Part shown: positions 43,032-54,044 of the stretch, piece by piece | Numbering within the stretch: position 1 is the first letter of the stretch | How the letters are laid out: each line of letters starts with the position of its first letter | NCBI RefSeq assembly: GCF_016508585.1 | Contig: NZ_JADVOP010000015.1 | Coordinates: 30,806 to 94,805, forward strand | Direction: 5' to 3' | From: Acinetobacter baumannii | Lineage (GTDB): Bacteria > Pseudomonadota > Gammaproteobacteria > Pseudomonadales > Moraxellaceae | DNA length: 64,000 nt | Notes under the pieces: model-generated | What the model was told of the DNA's origin: nothing | What the model saw: only the letters and a program-made list of their open reading frames with translations | Databases searched by the model: none | Position numbers and translations under genes: made by a program

Positions 43032-46000
43032 CTATTCAACCGTCAACAAAGCATCAATATTGGCTAATAAATCAGCCTCTTGGAATGGTTTACCCATATA
43101 GTTTGTCACCCCCAAGCTAAATGCACGTTCCCGATGTTTTTCACCTGTTCTTGAAGTAATCATAATAATTGGCAAGTCACGATGAATTTCATGATGGCGA
43201 ACCAGATTGGTCACCTCGAATCCATCCATGCGTGGCATTTCAATATCTAACAGCATCAGATCTGGTTTGACATTTTCAAGTTGCTCAATCGCATCCACAC
43301 CATCTTTGGCTGTAATCACATCAAAACCTTGACGTTCTAATAAACGTGACGTTACCTTACGAACGGTCACTGAATCGTCCACAATCATAATCAAGCGACG
43401 TTGATCACGATGACGTTGTTTATCCTGTTGTAGATATTCAGCACCACCTCGGCTTGAACCTTGAACTTGTCTAGCAATATTTTGCCCATCGAGAATCAAA
43501 CAAACTTGACCGTCACCGAGAATCGTGGCACCTGCAATCGCATTAATTGCCGCAAATTGCTTCCCGATCGGTTTAACTACAATTTGAGAACGTGAGCCAA
43601 TTAACTGATCGACCAGAATTGCAACAGATTGACCTAAACTGCCTTTAATCAATAACACTGGCAATGAATGTGCAAAACCATGCAAACGTGGTGTCACCTG
43701 ATTGACTGTAAATTCACCAAGATAACGCAATTTATAACTTTGGTAATCTATATCGAAATAGTCATTTTGAGTCTCGAAATACTCTTCCAAAGCGGCTGGA
43801 GAAATTCGTACAATCCGATCAATTTGCGACAATGGAACAGCAAACTGTTGATCACCGACTTTCACCATCAATGCATCACTAACAGCAACCGTTGTAGGTA
43901 CGCGGATGGTAAAAGTGGAGCCATGCCCCAATTCAGAACTTACACTGACCTGCCCACCCAACGACTTAATTTCACTTTGAACCACATCTAGTCCAACACC
44001 GCGTCCAGAAATCTGGGTAACTTGTTGCGCTGTACTAAAACCGGGATGGAAAATAAATTGTAAAATTTCCTCTGGTTCCAGATGCTGATCTGATTTAATC
44101 AAACCTTTTTCGATGGCTTTATCACGAATAATTGCAGGATCGATTCCTTTGCCATCATCCTTAAAGGAAACCAAAACGTCTGTGCCTTGACGACTAATAT
44201 TCAAGTCAATTCGACCAGTCAACGACTTGCCTGCTTTTTGTCGCTGCTCTGTATCTTCAATCCCGTGGTCAATTGCATTACGCAACATATGTTCCAAAGG
44301 AGATACTAATTTTTCCAGAATATTACGATCCAATTCACCTTCGGTGTTGTTTACCAAAAGCTCAGTAGGCTTATTGACCGTCGAGGCGGTTTGACGTACC
44401 AAACGCTGTAACCGTGGCAATAAACGAGAGAAAGGAACAAGACGGGTGCGCATCAGACTTTCTTGAATTTCAGCTTGAATCCGTGATTGCTGCAATAATA
44501 AACCTTCAGTATCACGAATTTTCTCAGCCAAGGTGGTTTTAAAGTCCACCAAGTCGGATGCAGATTCAGCCAGCGATTTAGACAATTGATTCAAAGATGA
44601 ATATTGGTCCATTTCCAATGGGTCAAAGTCTGCATAGCGCGCACTTAAATCACCATGCTTAGCAATAATTTGACTTTCCAGCTCACCTTCCATTCGACGA
44701 AGCTGATCTGCCAGACGTTGAATCGCTAACTCCATATCGGTCAACGTATTTCCCAATTGCCCCAAATCCATTTCAATACGCGAACGGTTAATGGCATTTT
44801 CACCAGAAAGATCGATCATCTTCTCAACCAAATCCGCAGAGATACGAATCATCTCATTGTTGGTTTCAGTTTTTTCAGAAAGATCCCATTCACCCAACAT
44901 GGAAGGTGGTTCAGAACCATCGCCTTGAACAAACTCATTATTGGTCTGTTCAAAAATCAAATTGGTTCGAGATAATTTTTCTGGAAGCTGAGCAGAAACA
45001 TCAACATATTGAATACGGTTTAAATTTGACTTTAAACCATCAAAATTATCGTAGCTCTTTTTAAAGATTGCTGCATCTAACCAGTGAAAAGCACTTTCCA
45101 ATAAACCGTCATACACATTCGAATTAAAGTTGTGCTGACCAAATTGTTCAAAAGCATTTTCAAGCTCATAGGCAATATCCGCAACACCTTCTAATTTGAC
45201 CATTTTTGCACCGCCTTTTAAGCTGTGCGCAATACGTTGCAATTGAAGCAGTAAACTACGGTTACTTCTTTGATCAAACCATTGACTTAAGATATTTAAT
45301 CCATCATCAATCAACTCACGTGCTTCCTCAATAAAGGTTTCTTGAGCAACACGTTCCGCGTCGTCTAAACCATCTAATTGAATCTGTTCAACCGCAGGCT
45401 CAGCATGTTCAAGCGTAGATCGCGGTTGCTGATCAACAGCAACAACATTCAAATCTGGGGCAATAGAATCGTCGACTAAAACGATCTCATTTGCAACTTT
45501 GTCAGCTTTCTCAATCTTCGTATCATACGAGAATTGCTGTTGATCAATGTGCTGTAAAACGTCAAGAATATGTGTTGCTGGATAATCAATAGATTTTTCA
45601 CGAATCAACTGAATACGATCTGCAACATCATCTTGAATTAAACGAATAGATTGAATAACGTGTGGTCCAGCTTTGAGCTGACCTTTAATCACACGCTCGT
45701 AAATTGTTTCGAGTTCATGGGCAATTAAACCAATATGCGTTGCTTGAACCATGTTTGCACCACCTTTTAAAGTGTGCAAATAACGCATTAAATTATTTAA
45801 TGCAGTGGTGTCATCTGGATGACTTGACCATGTATTGAGATCATGATCCATGCCTACCAGCAGTTCATCCGCTTCCTCAATGAAAATATCAAGAACGTCG
45901 GCATCAAATTCACGCTGACTTTGCGTAGAATCAATATTTTGCTTATCTAGATTAATCTGGGTTAAGACATGATGATTGGCTGTTTCAACAGAGTTGATCT

Positions 46001-47516
46001 CGGATACAGTTGCTGCCACATGTTCAACTGCTGGTTCAGCACCTTGAACCTGGTCCACCTCAATGTCTTGATGTACATAATCATGAAGCTCATCCAAAAT
46101 CGCCTGAGTTGCATCACTCAAACTGACACGTTGGCCAGATGCCAATGTATCAAATAAATGAATAAATTCCTGATGGGCTTTAGAGAATATTTCAAACGCA
46201 TAATCTGTGTTCAGCAAATCAGACTTGGCAATAATCTGGGCATATCCATCTTTGAGTGCAAGACTGAAATCATGAATGCCTTGTGAAGCACGATTGTCAG
46301 TATGGTCGACCAGGATCTGAGCTTGTTGAATCAGTTGTTGGAAATATTCTGGATATTCAACTTGAGCGCGTTTATCAAACTCAAATTCAGCATCCAGCAA
46401 CAGATCGATCTCCAAATCCACCAGTTGGGTCACTAGACCCACTTGTGGCTGATGATCTTGTTGATATTGATGTTGGAAATCATAACGTTCCCAAGCATCA
46501 TTAAATTTTTGGTAAATCTGTGCTAATTGCGTATCCTGATCACCGGTTTGCTTGAGCACATGCAGATAATCACTGACGAATTCAGCATAATAGGTCAATA
46601 AAGCATTTTCATTTTTAGAAGATTCTGTATCTTCTTGAACCAGCACTTTAAACAAATGCTCAACTTTACCACTTGCTTCAAATACATCCTGAATATGCGC
46701 CATTGAAGAACTTCCACGCAAAGTGTGTAAAGCGCGAATCAAGCGATTATATTGTTCAGGGGTATGTTGTTCTAAATGCAAAAAGTCTTTGATTGTTGCC
46801 AGATGTTCTTCCGATTCTTCAACAAAAATCGTCAATGTTTCAGAGATTAGACTTTCATCGGAAGTTGATGCTGCCTCTAAAGCAGACTGTTCGGTTTGAA
46901 TCAGGTCTGGTATCTCATGCCCTTCCACAGTTTCGCGGCTGGCAATTGATTCAGCTGTTTCAGCATGTTCTACAGCCGCGTCATCTCCTGCAAGCTCTAA
47001 ACCTGTCACCACACTTTCATCATTGAGGGTCTGCGCAAGTGACAGTAGATCTGCCAATGCAGGTTCTAAACTATGCTTTTGCTGTAATTGCTGCCCCAAA
47101 TACACCAGTGGTGCCAAATCAAGTTGATGTGGTTGTTTGTTTAAAAACTCAGCATACAATTTGAACTTATACACATTAAATACAGCACTGACATATTGTT
47201 GAATTTCAGTACTTAATTCCAAGTTTTTTGCAATTACACGATTTAATGTATCTTCAACAGTCCAAGCCAACTCCCCTGAACGCTTTGCCCCCACCATACG
47301 TCCAGAGCCTTTAAGGGTATGGAAATAGCGACGCACATTCACCAATTCCTTGTCTTTGGAATCATCACTTAGCCATTGATCAAGAGAAGCTTGCAACTGT
47401 TCAAAAATTTCTTCAAGTTCTTCTACAAAAATTTCTAAAATCTCATCGTCCTGATCAATATAGGCATCTTCAGGTAAAGTGACGTGTTCAACTAAATGTT
47501 TTAATATTTCTTTCAT
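43032..47516 (-). CDS. chpA: ChpA/PilL hybrid chemotaxis kinase for twitching motility
   Basis: 1494 aa CheA-like kinase of the type IV pilus Chp system. Four Hpt domains carry phospho-acceptor His at about 66 (HTLKGSGRM), 264 (HTLRGSSSM), 581 (HTLKGGANM) and 764 (HSLKGGAKM). After a linker come the dimerisation helix and the HATPase, with N-box LRNAIDHGIED and G-boxes DDGKGID and GRGVGLDVV. A CheW-type domain follows (VKVGDQQFAVPLSQIDRIV), and a C-terminal receiver with MIVDDSVTVRK and Asp in LMLLDIEMPRMDG. Pseudomonas ChpA has more Hpt-like domains; four is a shorter form. It phosphorylates PilG and PilH. Confidence 0.95.
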   Translation of the reverse strand: MKEILKHLVEHVTLPEDAYIDQDDEILEIFVEELEEIFEQLQASLDQWLSDDSKDKELVNVRRYFHTLKGSGRMVGAKRSGELAWTVEDTLNRVIAKNLELSTEIQQYVSAVFNVYKFKLYAEFLNKQPHQLDLAPLVYLGQQLQQKHSLEPALADLLSLAQTLNDESVVTGLELAGDDAAVEHAETAESIASRETVEGHEIPDLIQTEQSALEAASTSDESLISETLTIFVEESEEHLATIKDFLHLEQHTPEQYNRLIRALHTLRGSSSMAHIQDVFEASGKVEHLFKVLVQEDTESSKNENALLTYYAEFVSDYLHVLKQTGDQDTQLAQIYQKFNDAWERYDFQHQYQQDHQPQVGLVTQLVDLEIDLLLDAEFEFDKRAQVEYPEYFQQLIQQAQILVDHTDNRASQGIHDFSLALKDGYAQIIAKSDLLNTDYAFEIFSKAHQEFIHLFDTLASGQRVSLSDATQAILDELHDYVHQDIEVDQVQGAEPAVEHVAATVSEINSVETANHHVLTQINLDKQNIDSTQSQREFDADVLDIFIEEADELLVGMDHDLNTWSSHPDDTTALNNLMRYLHTLKGGANMVQATHIGLIAHELETIYERVIKGQLKAGPHVIQSIRLIQDDVADRIQLIREKSIDYPATHILDVLQHIDQQQFSYDTKIEKADKVANEIVLVDDSIAPDLNVVAVDQQPRSTLEHAEPAVEQIQLDGLDDAERVAQETFIEEARELIDDGLNILSQWFDQRSNRSLLLQLQRIAHSLKGGAKMVKLEGVADIAYELENAFEQFGQHNFNSNVYDGLLESAFHWLDAAIFKKSYDNFDGLKSNLNRIQYVDVSAQLPEKLSRTNLIFEQTNNEFVQGDGSEPPSMLGEWDLSEKTETNNEMIRISADLVEKMIDLSGENAINRSRIEMDLGQLGNTLTDMELAIQRLADQLRRMEGELESQIIAKHGDLSARYADFDPLEMDQYSSLNQLSKSLAESASDLVDFKTTLAEKIRDTEGLLLQQSRIQAEIQESLMRTRLVPFSRLLPRLQRLVRQTASTVNKPTELLVNNTEGELDRNILEKLVSPLEHMLRNAIDHGIEDTEQRQKAGKSLTGRIDLNISRQGTDVLVSFKDDGKGIDPAIIRDKAIEKGLIKSDQHLEPEEILQFIFHPGFSTAQQVTQISGRGVGLDVVQSEIKSLGGQVSVSSELGHGSTFTIRVPTTVAVSDALMVKVGDQQFAVPLSQIDRIVRISPAALEEYFETQNDYFDIDYQSYKLRYLGEFTVNQVTPRLHGFAHSLPVLLIKGSLGQSVAILVDQLIGSRSQIVVKPIGKQFAAINAIAGATILGDGQVCLILDGQNIARQVQGSSRGGAEYLQQDKQRHRDQRRLIMIVDDSVTVRKVTSRLLERQGFDVITAKDGVDAIEQLENVKPDLMLLDIEMPRMDGFEVTNLVRHHEIHRDLPIIMITSRTGEKHRERAFSLGVTNYMGKPFQEADLLANIDALLTVE

Positions 47517-47662
47517 AGCTCAGGCTTCTATGTTAGTTCCCGATTTTGGGACTAAAACCTTTCAAAAATACAGTCAAGCTGAATGGCTTTAGAAGGCTTT
47601 TTCACTGTGCGCAATTCCTACAGTTTTATTGTAGAAATTGCGCATATCAAGTCTCAATGGTT

Positions 47663-49732
47663 TTAGTCTGGTAATTTAAAGTCAGAAACTGATTGACGCA
47701 ATGAATCCGCCATAGTTGCCAATTCAGATACCGAACGTGCTGTATCAAACGTTGCGCCTGTCGTTTGCGAAGTAATTTCCTGTACAACATTCATCGTATT
47801 GGCGATATGACCTGCTGATGCAGACTGCAATTTCGCTGATTCAGAAATACTTTCAATCAAACCTGCCAAGTTACTCGATACCGTTTGAATTTCACCCAAG
47901 GCAACCCCTGCATCTTTTGCAAGGTTTGCACCACGTACAACCTCAGAAGTGGTTTGTTCCATTGAAATAACAGCTTCGTTGGTATCGGTCTGAATGGTTT
48001 TTACCAGTGTCTCAATCTGCTTTGTCGCAGATGCTGAACGTTCTGCAAGACGTTGTACCTCATCCGCAACCACGGCGAAACCACGACCTGCTTCACCAGC
48101 CATAGATGCTTGAATTGCAGCGTTTAATGCCAAGATGTTGGTTTGGTCGGCAATATCGTTAATCAGCGAGACAATGTTACCAATCTCTTGAGAAGACTCA
48201 CCCAAACGTTTGATACGTTTTGATGTTTCTTGAATCTGTTCACGAATCGTGTCCATACCCTCAATTGAACGGTTTACAACATCTGCACCATTTGATGCAA
48301 TCTGTACTGAACGTTGTGCTACTTCTGCGGATTCGGCAGCATTTGCCGATACGTGGTCAATCGATTGCGCAATTTCATTAATCGCTGTAGATGCACCAGC
48401 AATCTCTTGTGCCTGATGCTCAGATGCTTCAGCCAACTGATTGGTAATTTGTTGTGTATTCTGGGTATATTGTGCAACTTCCTGAGAAGTCTCATTGATT
48501 CGTGATACAAGGTCACGTAATTGGTCAATCGCGAAGTTGATCGAGTCGGCAATTGCACCAGTAAAGTCCTCAGATACCGTTGCATATGAACTCAAGTCAC
48601 CATCAGCCAAATCGGCAATTTCATCCAATAAACGTAAAATCGCATTTTGGTTACGGTCATATTCGTCTTGTAAGCGCATTACACGTACTTTATCCGACTC
48701 ACTACGTAAACCAATCAATTTAAATACAGCAAATAAGAATGCGCCTAAAGCAAACAATAGGATCAAGGCAGGTAAAATGGTGCCTACCCCGGTATTCACC
48801 GAAAGTCGATCTAAGCCTTTTAATAAATTATCCGATTCAGCAAAGATATTTGATGATGCCTGACGAACTTTAAAAATTTGATCAGAGTTCTTTAATACTG
48901 AAGTCGATGCCAATTGCACAATTTCATTGTAATCTGATTTGATGCTTTCTAAAGATTCACGCAACTCAGGCTTGTCAATACGCGTTACACCCAAGTCAGC
49001 ATTACCGTTTAACTGTGCATTCAGGTATGTTCCAAAAGTTTCAGTATCGGCATTGAAGTCTTCTGCAGAAGCACGTGTATTATCTGAACCCCCTAGTACT
49101 GAACCAATAGAACGTAAGATACGTTCTGCAAGGAATACTTGGTTTTTCGCGATTACAACCTGTGTACTCGGCATGTTATCACGTGCCATTTGGTCAACCA
49201 TCAAGTTATATTCAGCCTGCATGCCTGGAATCACATCTGCAACGGCGATATTGGTGTCATATAACTGGTTAATGATTTTTTGGTGGGTTGCAATCATGTC
49301 GATATCAGCAGAAACTTGATTCCAGGTTTTTTCGACCCCTTCTACTGCTTTTGATGATGCATGAATATCTTTAACAATATCCAAGTTTTCTTTAAATTTC
49401 TTTTGCGACGCCACTAAAGCATTGATCGATTCTTTTGAGCCTGAAGCTGTTGCTTCAGTTGCTTGGCGCGATAATGTTTGAGATAAAAGCTTTAATTCAC
49501 CCAAACTACGAGTTAAGTCGTTATTTCGAGGAACTGTATAGAATAAAACCAAAAGTAAAATAATCGCGACGATGATGCTGACAATCGCCATTTGAATAAA
49601 TGGTTTTGATTTGTCGCTTTCCCCAAATAACTTTGCAAACTCATCAATTTTCGATTTGGTTTTTGTTAATACGCCTGGACTACTTTTTTGAGCAGTATCC
49701 CCTGTATTTTTCTTTTTTAGTTTAAAGCCCAT
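47663..49732 (-). CDS. pilJ: PilJ methyl-accepting chemoreceptor
   Basis: 689 aa receptor of the Chp system. A cytoplasmic Lys-rich start is followed by a first membrane helix (about 43-65) and a periplasmic PilJ-type helical region (about 70-310). A second helix (about 318-342), HAMP-like linker and signalling hairpin follow, with the conserved tip [28 protein letters not shown] split over residues about 540-570. It relays pilus or surface contact to ChpA. In the operon it lies after pilI and before chpA with normal gaps. Confidence 0.95.
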   Translation of the reverse strand: MGFKLKKKNTGDTAQKSSPGVLTKTKSKIDEFAKLFGESDKSKPFIQMAIVSIIVAIILLLVLFYTVPRNNDLTRSLGELKLLSQTLSRQATEATASGSKESINALVASQKKFKENLDIVKDIHASSKAVEGVEKTWNQVSADIDMIATHQKIINQLYDTNIAVADVIPGMQAEYNLMVDQMARDNMPSTQVVIAKNQVFLAERILRSIGSVLGGSDNTRASAEDFNADTETFGTYLNAQLNGNADLGVTRIDKPELRESLESIKSDYNEIVQLASTSVLKNSDQIFKVRQASSNIFAESDNLLKGLDRLSVNTGVGTILPALILLFALGAFLFAVFKLIGLRSESDKVRVMRLQDEYDRNQNAILRLLDEIADLADGDLSSYATVSEDFTGAIADSINFAIDQLRDLVSRINETSQEVAQYTQNTQQITNQLAEASEHQAQEIAGASTAINEIAQSIDHVSANAAESAEVAQRSVQIASNGADVVNRSIEGMDTIREQIQETSKRIKRLGESSQEIGNIVSLINDIADQTNILALNAAIQASMAGEAGRGFAVVADEVQRLAERSASATKQIETLVKTIQTDTNEAVISMEQTTSEVVRGANLAKDAGVALGEIQTVSSNLAGLIESISESAKLQSASAGHIANTMNVVQEITSQTTGATFDTARSVSELATMADSLRQSVSDFKLPD

Positions 49733-49774
49733 TCAGCTTCTCCCGATTCGCTTAACTCTAATTAGGCGTCAAAG

Positions 49775-50311
49775 CTAGTTTATAAATTTTTCTGATGCAT
49801 TCATGTATTGAGGATCATTCAACAAACGACTGAATAAGAATATATTCCAAGCTTGGTTATGCTGTTGGAAATATCCTTGACAATAGGTTTGAAGCTTTTC
49901 TTCCAGTTGATTATTTTTAGAAAAAAAGCTTTTTTTATTAAAATGTTGAATCCCCAAAACCTGATCTACGACCAGACCAACATAATGGTCATTATGACTA
50001 ATACATAAGACTTTTTGAGTAGGTAGAAATTGGCTTCTTTGCCCCGTTAAATAAAAAGCCAAATCGGAAACCGACAATAACCGTCCGCGAATATTCGCTA
50101 AACCTTTTACCCAGCCCTGAACATTGGGAACTGGTGTATATTTTGGCGGATAAATGACTTCCGAAACTTCCCCCAATGGAGCAACAAAATATTGCCCCAT
50201 CATTTCAAATGCAATGCCTGACCATCGGTTTACTTCGCTATCATTGTCAGCGTAATTTTTATTTCCTCGCTTAGACAATCGAAGTAATTCGATAAATCCA
50301 TTCGCTGCCAT
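49775..50311 (-). CDS. pilI: PilI CheW-type adaptor
   Basis: 178 aa. CheW-like domain over most of the length: GIAFEMMGQYFVAPLGEVSEVI, VPNVQGWVKGLANIRGRLLSVSDL, then VLCISHNDHYVGLVVDQVLGI. It bridges PilJ and ChpA. The start at 50311 lies three bases past the pilH stop, so translation is coupled. The position pilG-pilH-pilI-pilJ matches the Pseudomonas order. Confidence 0.93.
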   Translation of the reverse strand: MAANGFIELLRLSKRGNKNYADNDSEVNRWSGIAFEMMGQYFVAPLGEVSEVIYPPKYTPVPNVQGWVKGLANIRGRLLSVSDLAFYLTGQRSQFLPTQKVLCISHNDHYVGLVVDQVLGIQHFNKKSFFSKNNQLEEKLQTYCQGYFQQHNQAWNIFLFSRLLNDPQYMNASEKFIN

Positions 50312-50314
50312 ACA

Positions 50315-50683
50315 TTATCCTGCTTGCAGATGCTGCTTGATTGTGCTGATCAGCTGATTTTCATCAATAGGTTTTGTTAGATAATCACAAGCGCCCTGAC
50401 GTTTGCCCCACACACGGTCAGTTTCTTGATCTTTGGTACTTACAATCACAATTGGAATATGCTTCGTTGTTGCGCCACGCGCAATCTGACGAGTTGCCTG
50501 AAAGCCGTTGACTCCAGGCATTACCACATCCATTAATACAAGATCTGGTAGCTCTGCTTGTGCAATAGTAATCCCATCTGCACCATTGGTTGCTTCAATC
50601 ACCTCAAATCCATGTTTAGCCAAGATTTCTTTAAATCTAAACATTTCAGTTGGTGAATCATCAACGATTAAAATTTTTGTCAT
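50315..50683 (-). CDS. pilH: PilH response regulator
   Basis: 122-aa single receiver domain from the ATG at 50683, which has GGGGGA just upstream; a TTG four codons earlier is unlikely. Acidic pocket in ILIVDDSPTE, phospho-acceptor Asp in LVLMDVVMPGVNG, and the Thr/Lys pair in IVIVSTKD and DYLTKPIDE. PilH tunes pilus retraction and acts as a phosphate sink in the Chp system. It lies between pilG and pilI. Confidence 0.93.
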   Translation of the reverse strand: MTKILIVDDSPTEMFRFKEILAKHGFEVIEATNGADGITIAQAELPDLVLMDVVMPGVNGFQATRQIARGATTKHIPIVIVSTKDQETDRVWGKRQGACDYLTKPIDENQLISTIKQHLQAG

Positions 50684-50702
50684 TGTTTCCCCCAATTAAC
50701 CG

Positions 50703-51086
50703 TTATGCACTCACATGGTTGCGAATTGCATTTAATAATTCATCTTTACTAAATGGTTTTGTTAAATATTCATCAGAGCCGACAACACGACCCTTTGCTT
50801 GATCAAATAAGCCATCTTTGCTTGATAGCATAATGACTGGAATGTTTTGATAATTTTGAGAATTTTTAATCAATGCACATGTTTGATAACCATCCAAACG
50901 AGGCATCATAATATCAACAAAAACAATATCTGGATTAGCTTCAGCAATCTTAGACAAAGCTTCAAAACCATCTACAGCAGTGACTACTTCACAACCTTCT
51001 CTTTGTAATAACGTTTCAGCAGTACGACGAATGGTTTTAGAATCATCGATCACCATGACTTTAAGATTTTGAAATTTTTCGTCCAT
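50703..51086 (-). CDS. pilG: PilG response regulator
   Basis: 127-aa receiver domain. DDSKTIRRTAETLLQ holds the acidic pocket, IVFVDIMMPRLDGYQ the phosphorylated Asp, and VIMLSSKDGLFDQAKG with EYLTKPFSKDEL the switch residues. PilG promotes pilus extension when phosphorylated by ChpA. It is the first gene of the minus-strand pil-chp operon. The AT-rich 285 bases before it should carry the promoter. Confidence 0.93.
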   Translation of the reverse strand: MDEKFQNLKVMVIDDSKTIRRTAETLLQREGCEVVTAVDGFEALSKIAEANPDIVFVDIMMPRLDGYQTCALIKNSQNYQNIPVIMLSSKDGLFDQAKGRVVGSDEYLTKPFSKDELLNAIRNHVSA

Positions 51087-51370
51087 TTAATGCCCCTTTC
51101 CGTAAGCTTGGAATGAATTGTGCTGTACAGATTTATTTTTACAATTAATCATGGTTTTTTAACATATATTAACTCACTTTATCAATGAACATTTCTTGTC
51201 ATAAATCTCACTTCAAATAGAAAAACACAGTAAAGCTCACATAAAAAAAAATATTCTGTATTTTTTTAGAACTTAATTGTTTATTAAAATTTTGTAACCA
51301 CATAAAATGATCAAAGATCGTTTTTAAAATCATATAACTGACTTTATTTTTTGGGGATGGCAAACTTCGA

Positions 51371-52012
51371 ATGGATAGAATAATCTATTACCAAAATACT
51401 GGCTTAAAAACAAAAAAAATACGCTGTTTCACCTTAGCAATCTGTTTGATCACATGCAGTGCTGTGGCATATGCAGATGTATCGCAACCTAGAGCCGCTT
51501 GGTATCGATATTATGATAAAAACGGCGTCGCCAATATTAGTACTTCAGTCACGCCTGCACACATCAAAAATGGCTATGAAGCACTCGATCGCAATATGCA
51601 GGTGATTAAACGCAACCCCGCCTATAATGTCGAAAAAGATCTCCAACAGTCCACCTCACGCGCATCTGAAGTTCGCAAACTAGAACAAGATGCCCGTCTC
51701 AAACGTGCTTATGGAAACTCGTCCGTTGCCGCCAGCAAACGTAATGAGCTTCTCAACAACTTAAAACAGCAAATAGCACTACAAAATCAAAACCTTAAGC
51801 AATTACAAAGCGATCGAATTATATTAAAAAGACAGGAAATGGAATATTATAGAAAAGGCAATACCGTACCGTCTACGCTTAAAGATCGAATCAAGTACAA
51901 TGCAGAAAATATAGATAAAACAAAAGGCTATATTGAAAATTTACAAAATAGCTATCGCACCACACAAAGCAAGTATGACGATATTATTAATCGACTAAAA
52001 AAACTTGAATAA
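51371..52012 (+). CDS. Secreted DUF4124-like coiled-coil protein
   Basis: 213 aa. A hydrophobic signal segment ends near residue 36 (CLITCSAVAYADVS). A DUF4124-like start follows (AAWYRYYDKNGVANISTSV), the small motif with which such proteins begin after export. From about 85 to the end it is a long amphipathic coiled coil (RKLEQDARLKRAYGN, NLKQLQSDRIILKRQEMEY). It is probably periplasmic. Function unknown; no operon partner. Confidence 0.7.
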   Translation: MDRIIYYQNTGLKTKKIRCFTLAICLITCSAVAYADVSQPRAAWYRYYDKNGVANISTSVTPAHIKNGYEALDRNMQVIKRNPAYNVEKDLQQSTSRASEVRKLEQDARLKRAYGNSSVAASKRNELLNNLKQQIALQNQNLKQLQSDRIILKRQEMEYYRKGNTVPSTLKDRIKYNAENIDKTKGYIENLQNSYRTTQSKYDDIINRLKKLE

Positions 52013-52258
52013 TCAACTTTTAAATCAAAAAATCCGTGCTCATTATTGAAAAAATCTTAACAAAAACCAAAGCGATCTAAATTTTCATTCAACTTTTTAA
52101 ATTTAAAGCTCATGAAATACCCTTTTATGAGAAATCACGCATCAGCTGATCTTTGTATTTCAAACCAATCAGACATTAAAAATCTTCAGCTAATTTTTTA
52201 TCGTATTATTTTATCGTATAATCTTCGCTTTAAATCTAAAAATTTTAGGACAGTTTCC

Positions 52259-53974
52259 ATGCGCGCGAGTCGCTTTTTGTTTGCTACGTTGAGAGAAACC
52301 CCAAACGATGCTGAGGTCATTTCACATCAGTTGATGTTACGTGCCGGGATGATTCGTAAATTGGCTTCAGGTTTATATACTTGGCTGCCGATGGGTGTAC
52401 GAGTACTCAATAAAGTTGAAGCAATTGTGCGTGAGGAAATGAATCGCGCAGGTTCATTGGAAACTTTAATGCCTGTAACACAGCCTGCTTCACTGTGGGA
52501 AGAATCAGGTCGGTATGTGCAATATGGTCCTGAACTTTTACGTTTTAAAGACCGTCACAGCAACGATTTTGTTCTAGGTCCAACACATGAAGAAGTGATT
52601 ACAGATTTAGCACGCAACGAGCTAAAAAGTTATAAACAGCTTCCGATGAATTTCTACCAAATTCAAACCAAATTCCGTGATGAAATTCGCCCTAGATTTG
52701 GTGTAATGCGTTCACGTGAATTTATTATGAAAGATGCATACTCTTTCCATGTAGATCAAGCATCGCTACAAGAAACTTATGATGTCATGTATAACACATA
52801 CTGTCGGATTTTCACCCGCTTAGGCTTAAATTTCCGTCCTGTTCAAGCTGATACCGGCTCGATTGGAGGCTCTGGCTCACATGAGTTTCATGTACTTGCT
52901 TCAAGTGGCGAAGATGATATCGCATTCTCTACCGAATCAGATTTCGCAGCCAATGTTGAAATGGCTGAAGCAATCTTGGTGGGTGAACGTGCAGCACCAA
53001 AACAAGCGTTTTCAATTGTCGATACACCCAATCAAAAAACCATTGCAGATGTTTCTGCCTTTCTAAATACTGATCCTGCCCATTCTGTTAAAGCATTATT
53101 GGTACAAGGCGTTGCTGACGAAAGTGGTCGCGTTCCTGTGGTTGCATTGTTCTTACGTGGTGATCATGAACTCAATGAAATCAAAGCGGAAAAGCACCCA
53201 TTGATTGCAGCACCATTGACTTTTGCGACTGATGAACAATTGAAAGCATTAGATTTAACAGCTGGATTCTGCGGTCCTCAAGGACTCGTGGAAAAAGGCA
53301 TAACAGTCATTGCAGATCGTGCTGCATCGGTACTTTCTGACTTTGTTGCCGGCGCAAATGAAGTAGATAAACATGCTATTGGTGTAAACTGGGAACGTGA
53401 TGCTCAATTTACTGAAGTGTTTGATTTGCGTAATGTTGTAGAAGGCGATCCGTCTCCAGATGGTCAGGGCACCATCATGATCAAACGTGGTATTGAAGTG
53501 GGTCATATTTTCCAACTCGGGAAAAAATATTCTGAGGCGCTGGGCTGTAAAGTACTCGGTGATGATGGCAAACCATTAGTCGTGACCATGGGATGTTATG
53601 GTATTGGCGTAACGCGTGTAGTTGCCTCTGCAATTGAACAAAACTTTGATGACAAAGGGATTATTTGGCCTATGGCGATTGCACCTTTTGAAGTTGCCAT
53701 TGTTCCGATGAATGCACAAAAATCACCACGTACACTTGAAGCTGCTGAAGCGTTATATAACGAATTACAAGCTGCAGGTTATGATGTTTTACTAGATGAT
53801 CGTAATGAGCGACCAGGAGTTAAATTCTCAGATTTAGAACTCACCGGTATTCCTCATCGTATCGTGATTGGTGAGAAAGGCTTGGATGCAGGTACTTTTG
53901 AATATAAAGGTCGTAAAGATACTGATTCTGTTAATTTAAGCAAAGCAGATCTATTGGCTAAATTGGCGAAGTAA
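52259..53974 (+). CDS. proS: Prolyl-tRNA synthetase
   Basis: 571 aa from ATG 52259, which has TAGGACAGTTTCC upstream and begins [15 protein letters not shown] like other bacterial ProS. The frame is open for 49 codons further up but with no ribosome site. Class II core: [20 protein letters not shown], the motif-2 arginines in [17 protein letters not shown], an inserted editing (INS) domain at about 225-400, motif 3 in [17 protein letters not shown], and an anticodon domain to the end. It charges tRNA-Pro. A strong terminator follows. Confidence 0.96.
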   Translation: MRASRFLFATLRETPNDAEVISHQLMLRAGMIRKLASGLYTWLPMGVRVLNKVEAIVREEMNRAGSLETLMPVTQPASLWEESGRYVQYGPELLRFKDRHSNDFVLGPTHEEVITDLARNELKSYKQLPMNFYQIQTKFRDEIRPRFGVMRSREFIMKDAYSFHVDQASLQETYDVMYNTYCRIFTRLGLNFRPVQADTGSIGGSGSHEFHVLASSGEDDIAFSTESDFAANVEMAEAILVGERAAPKQAFSIVDTPNQKTIADVSAFLNTDPAHSVKALLVQGVADESGRVPVVALFLRGDHELNEIKAEKHPLIAAPLTFATDEQLKALDLTAGFCGPQGLVEKGITVIADRAASVLSDFVAGANEVDKHAIGVNWERDAQFTEVFDLRNVVEGDPSPDGQGTIMIKRGIEVGHIFQLGKKYSEALGCKVLGDDGKPLVVTMGCYGIGVTRVVASAIEQNFDDKGIIWPMAIAPFEVAIVPMNAQKSPRTLEAAEALYNELQAAGYDVLLDDRNERPGVKFSDLELTGIPHRIVIGEKGLDAGTFEYKGRKDTDSVNLSKADLLAKLAK

Positions 53975-53988
53975 TTTTACTCAACCAT

Positions 53989-54018
53989 AAAAAACCCGCA
54001 ATTTTTTGCGGGTTTTTT
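53989..54018. terminator. Bidirectional terminator between proS and the secreted-protein array
   Basis: A perfect 13-bp stem from AAAAAACCCGCAA (53989-54001) and its complement (54006-54018) with a TTTT loop. T-runs occur on both strands. It serves proS and the minus-strand gene ending at 54045. Confidence 0.9.
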
Positions 54019-54044
54019 CATTTAAACCAATTAAAAATTAAAAT

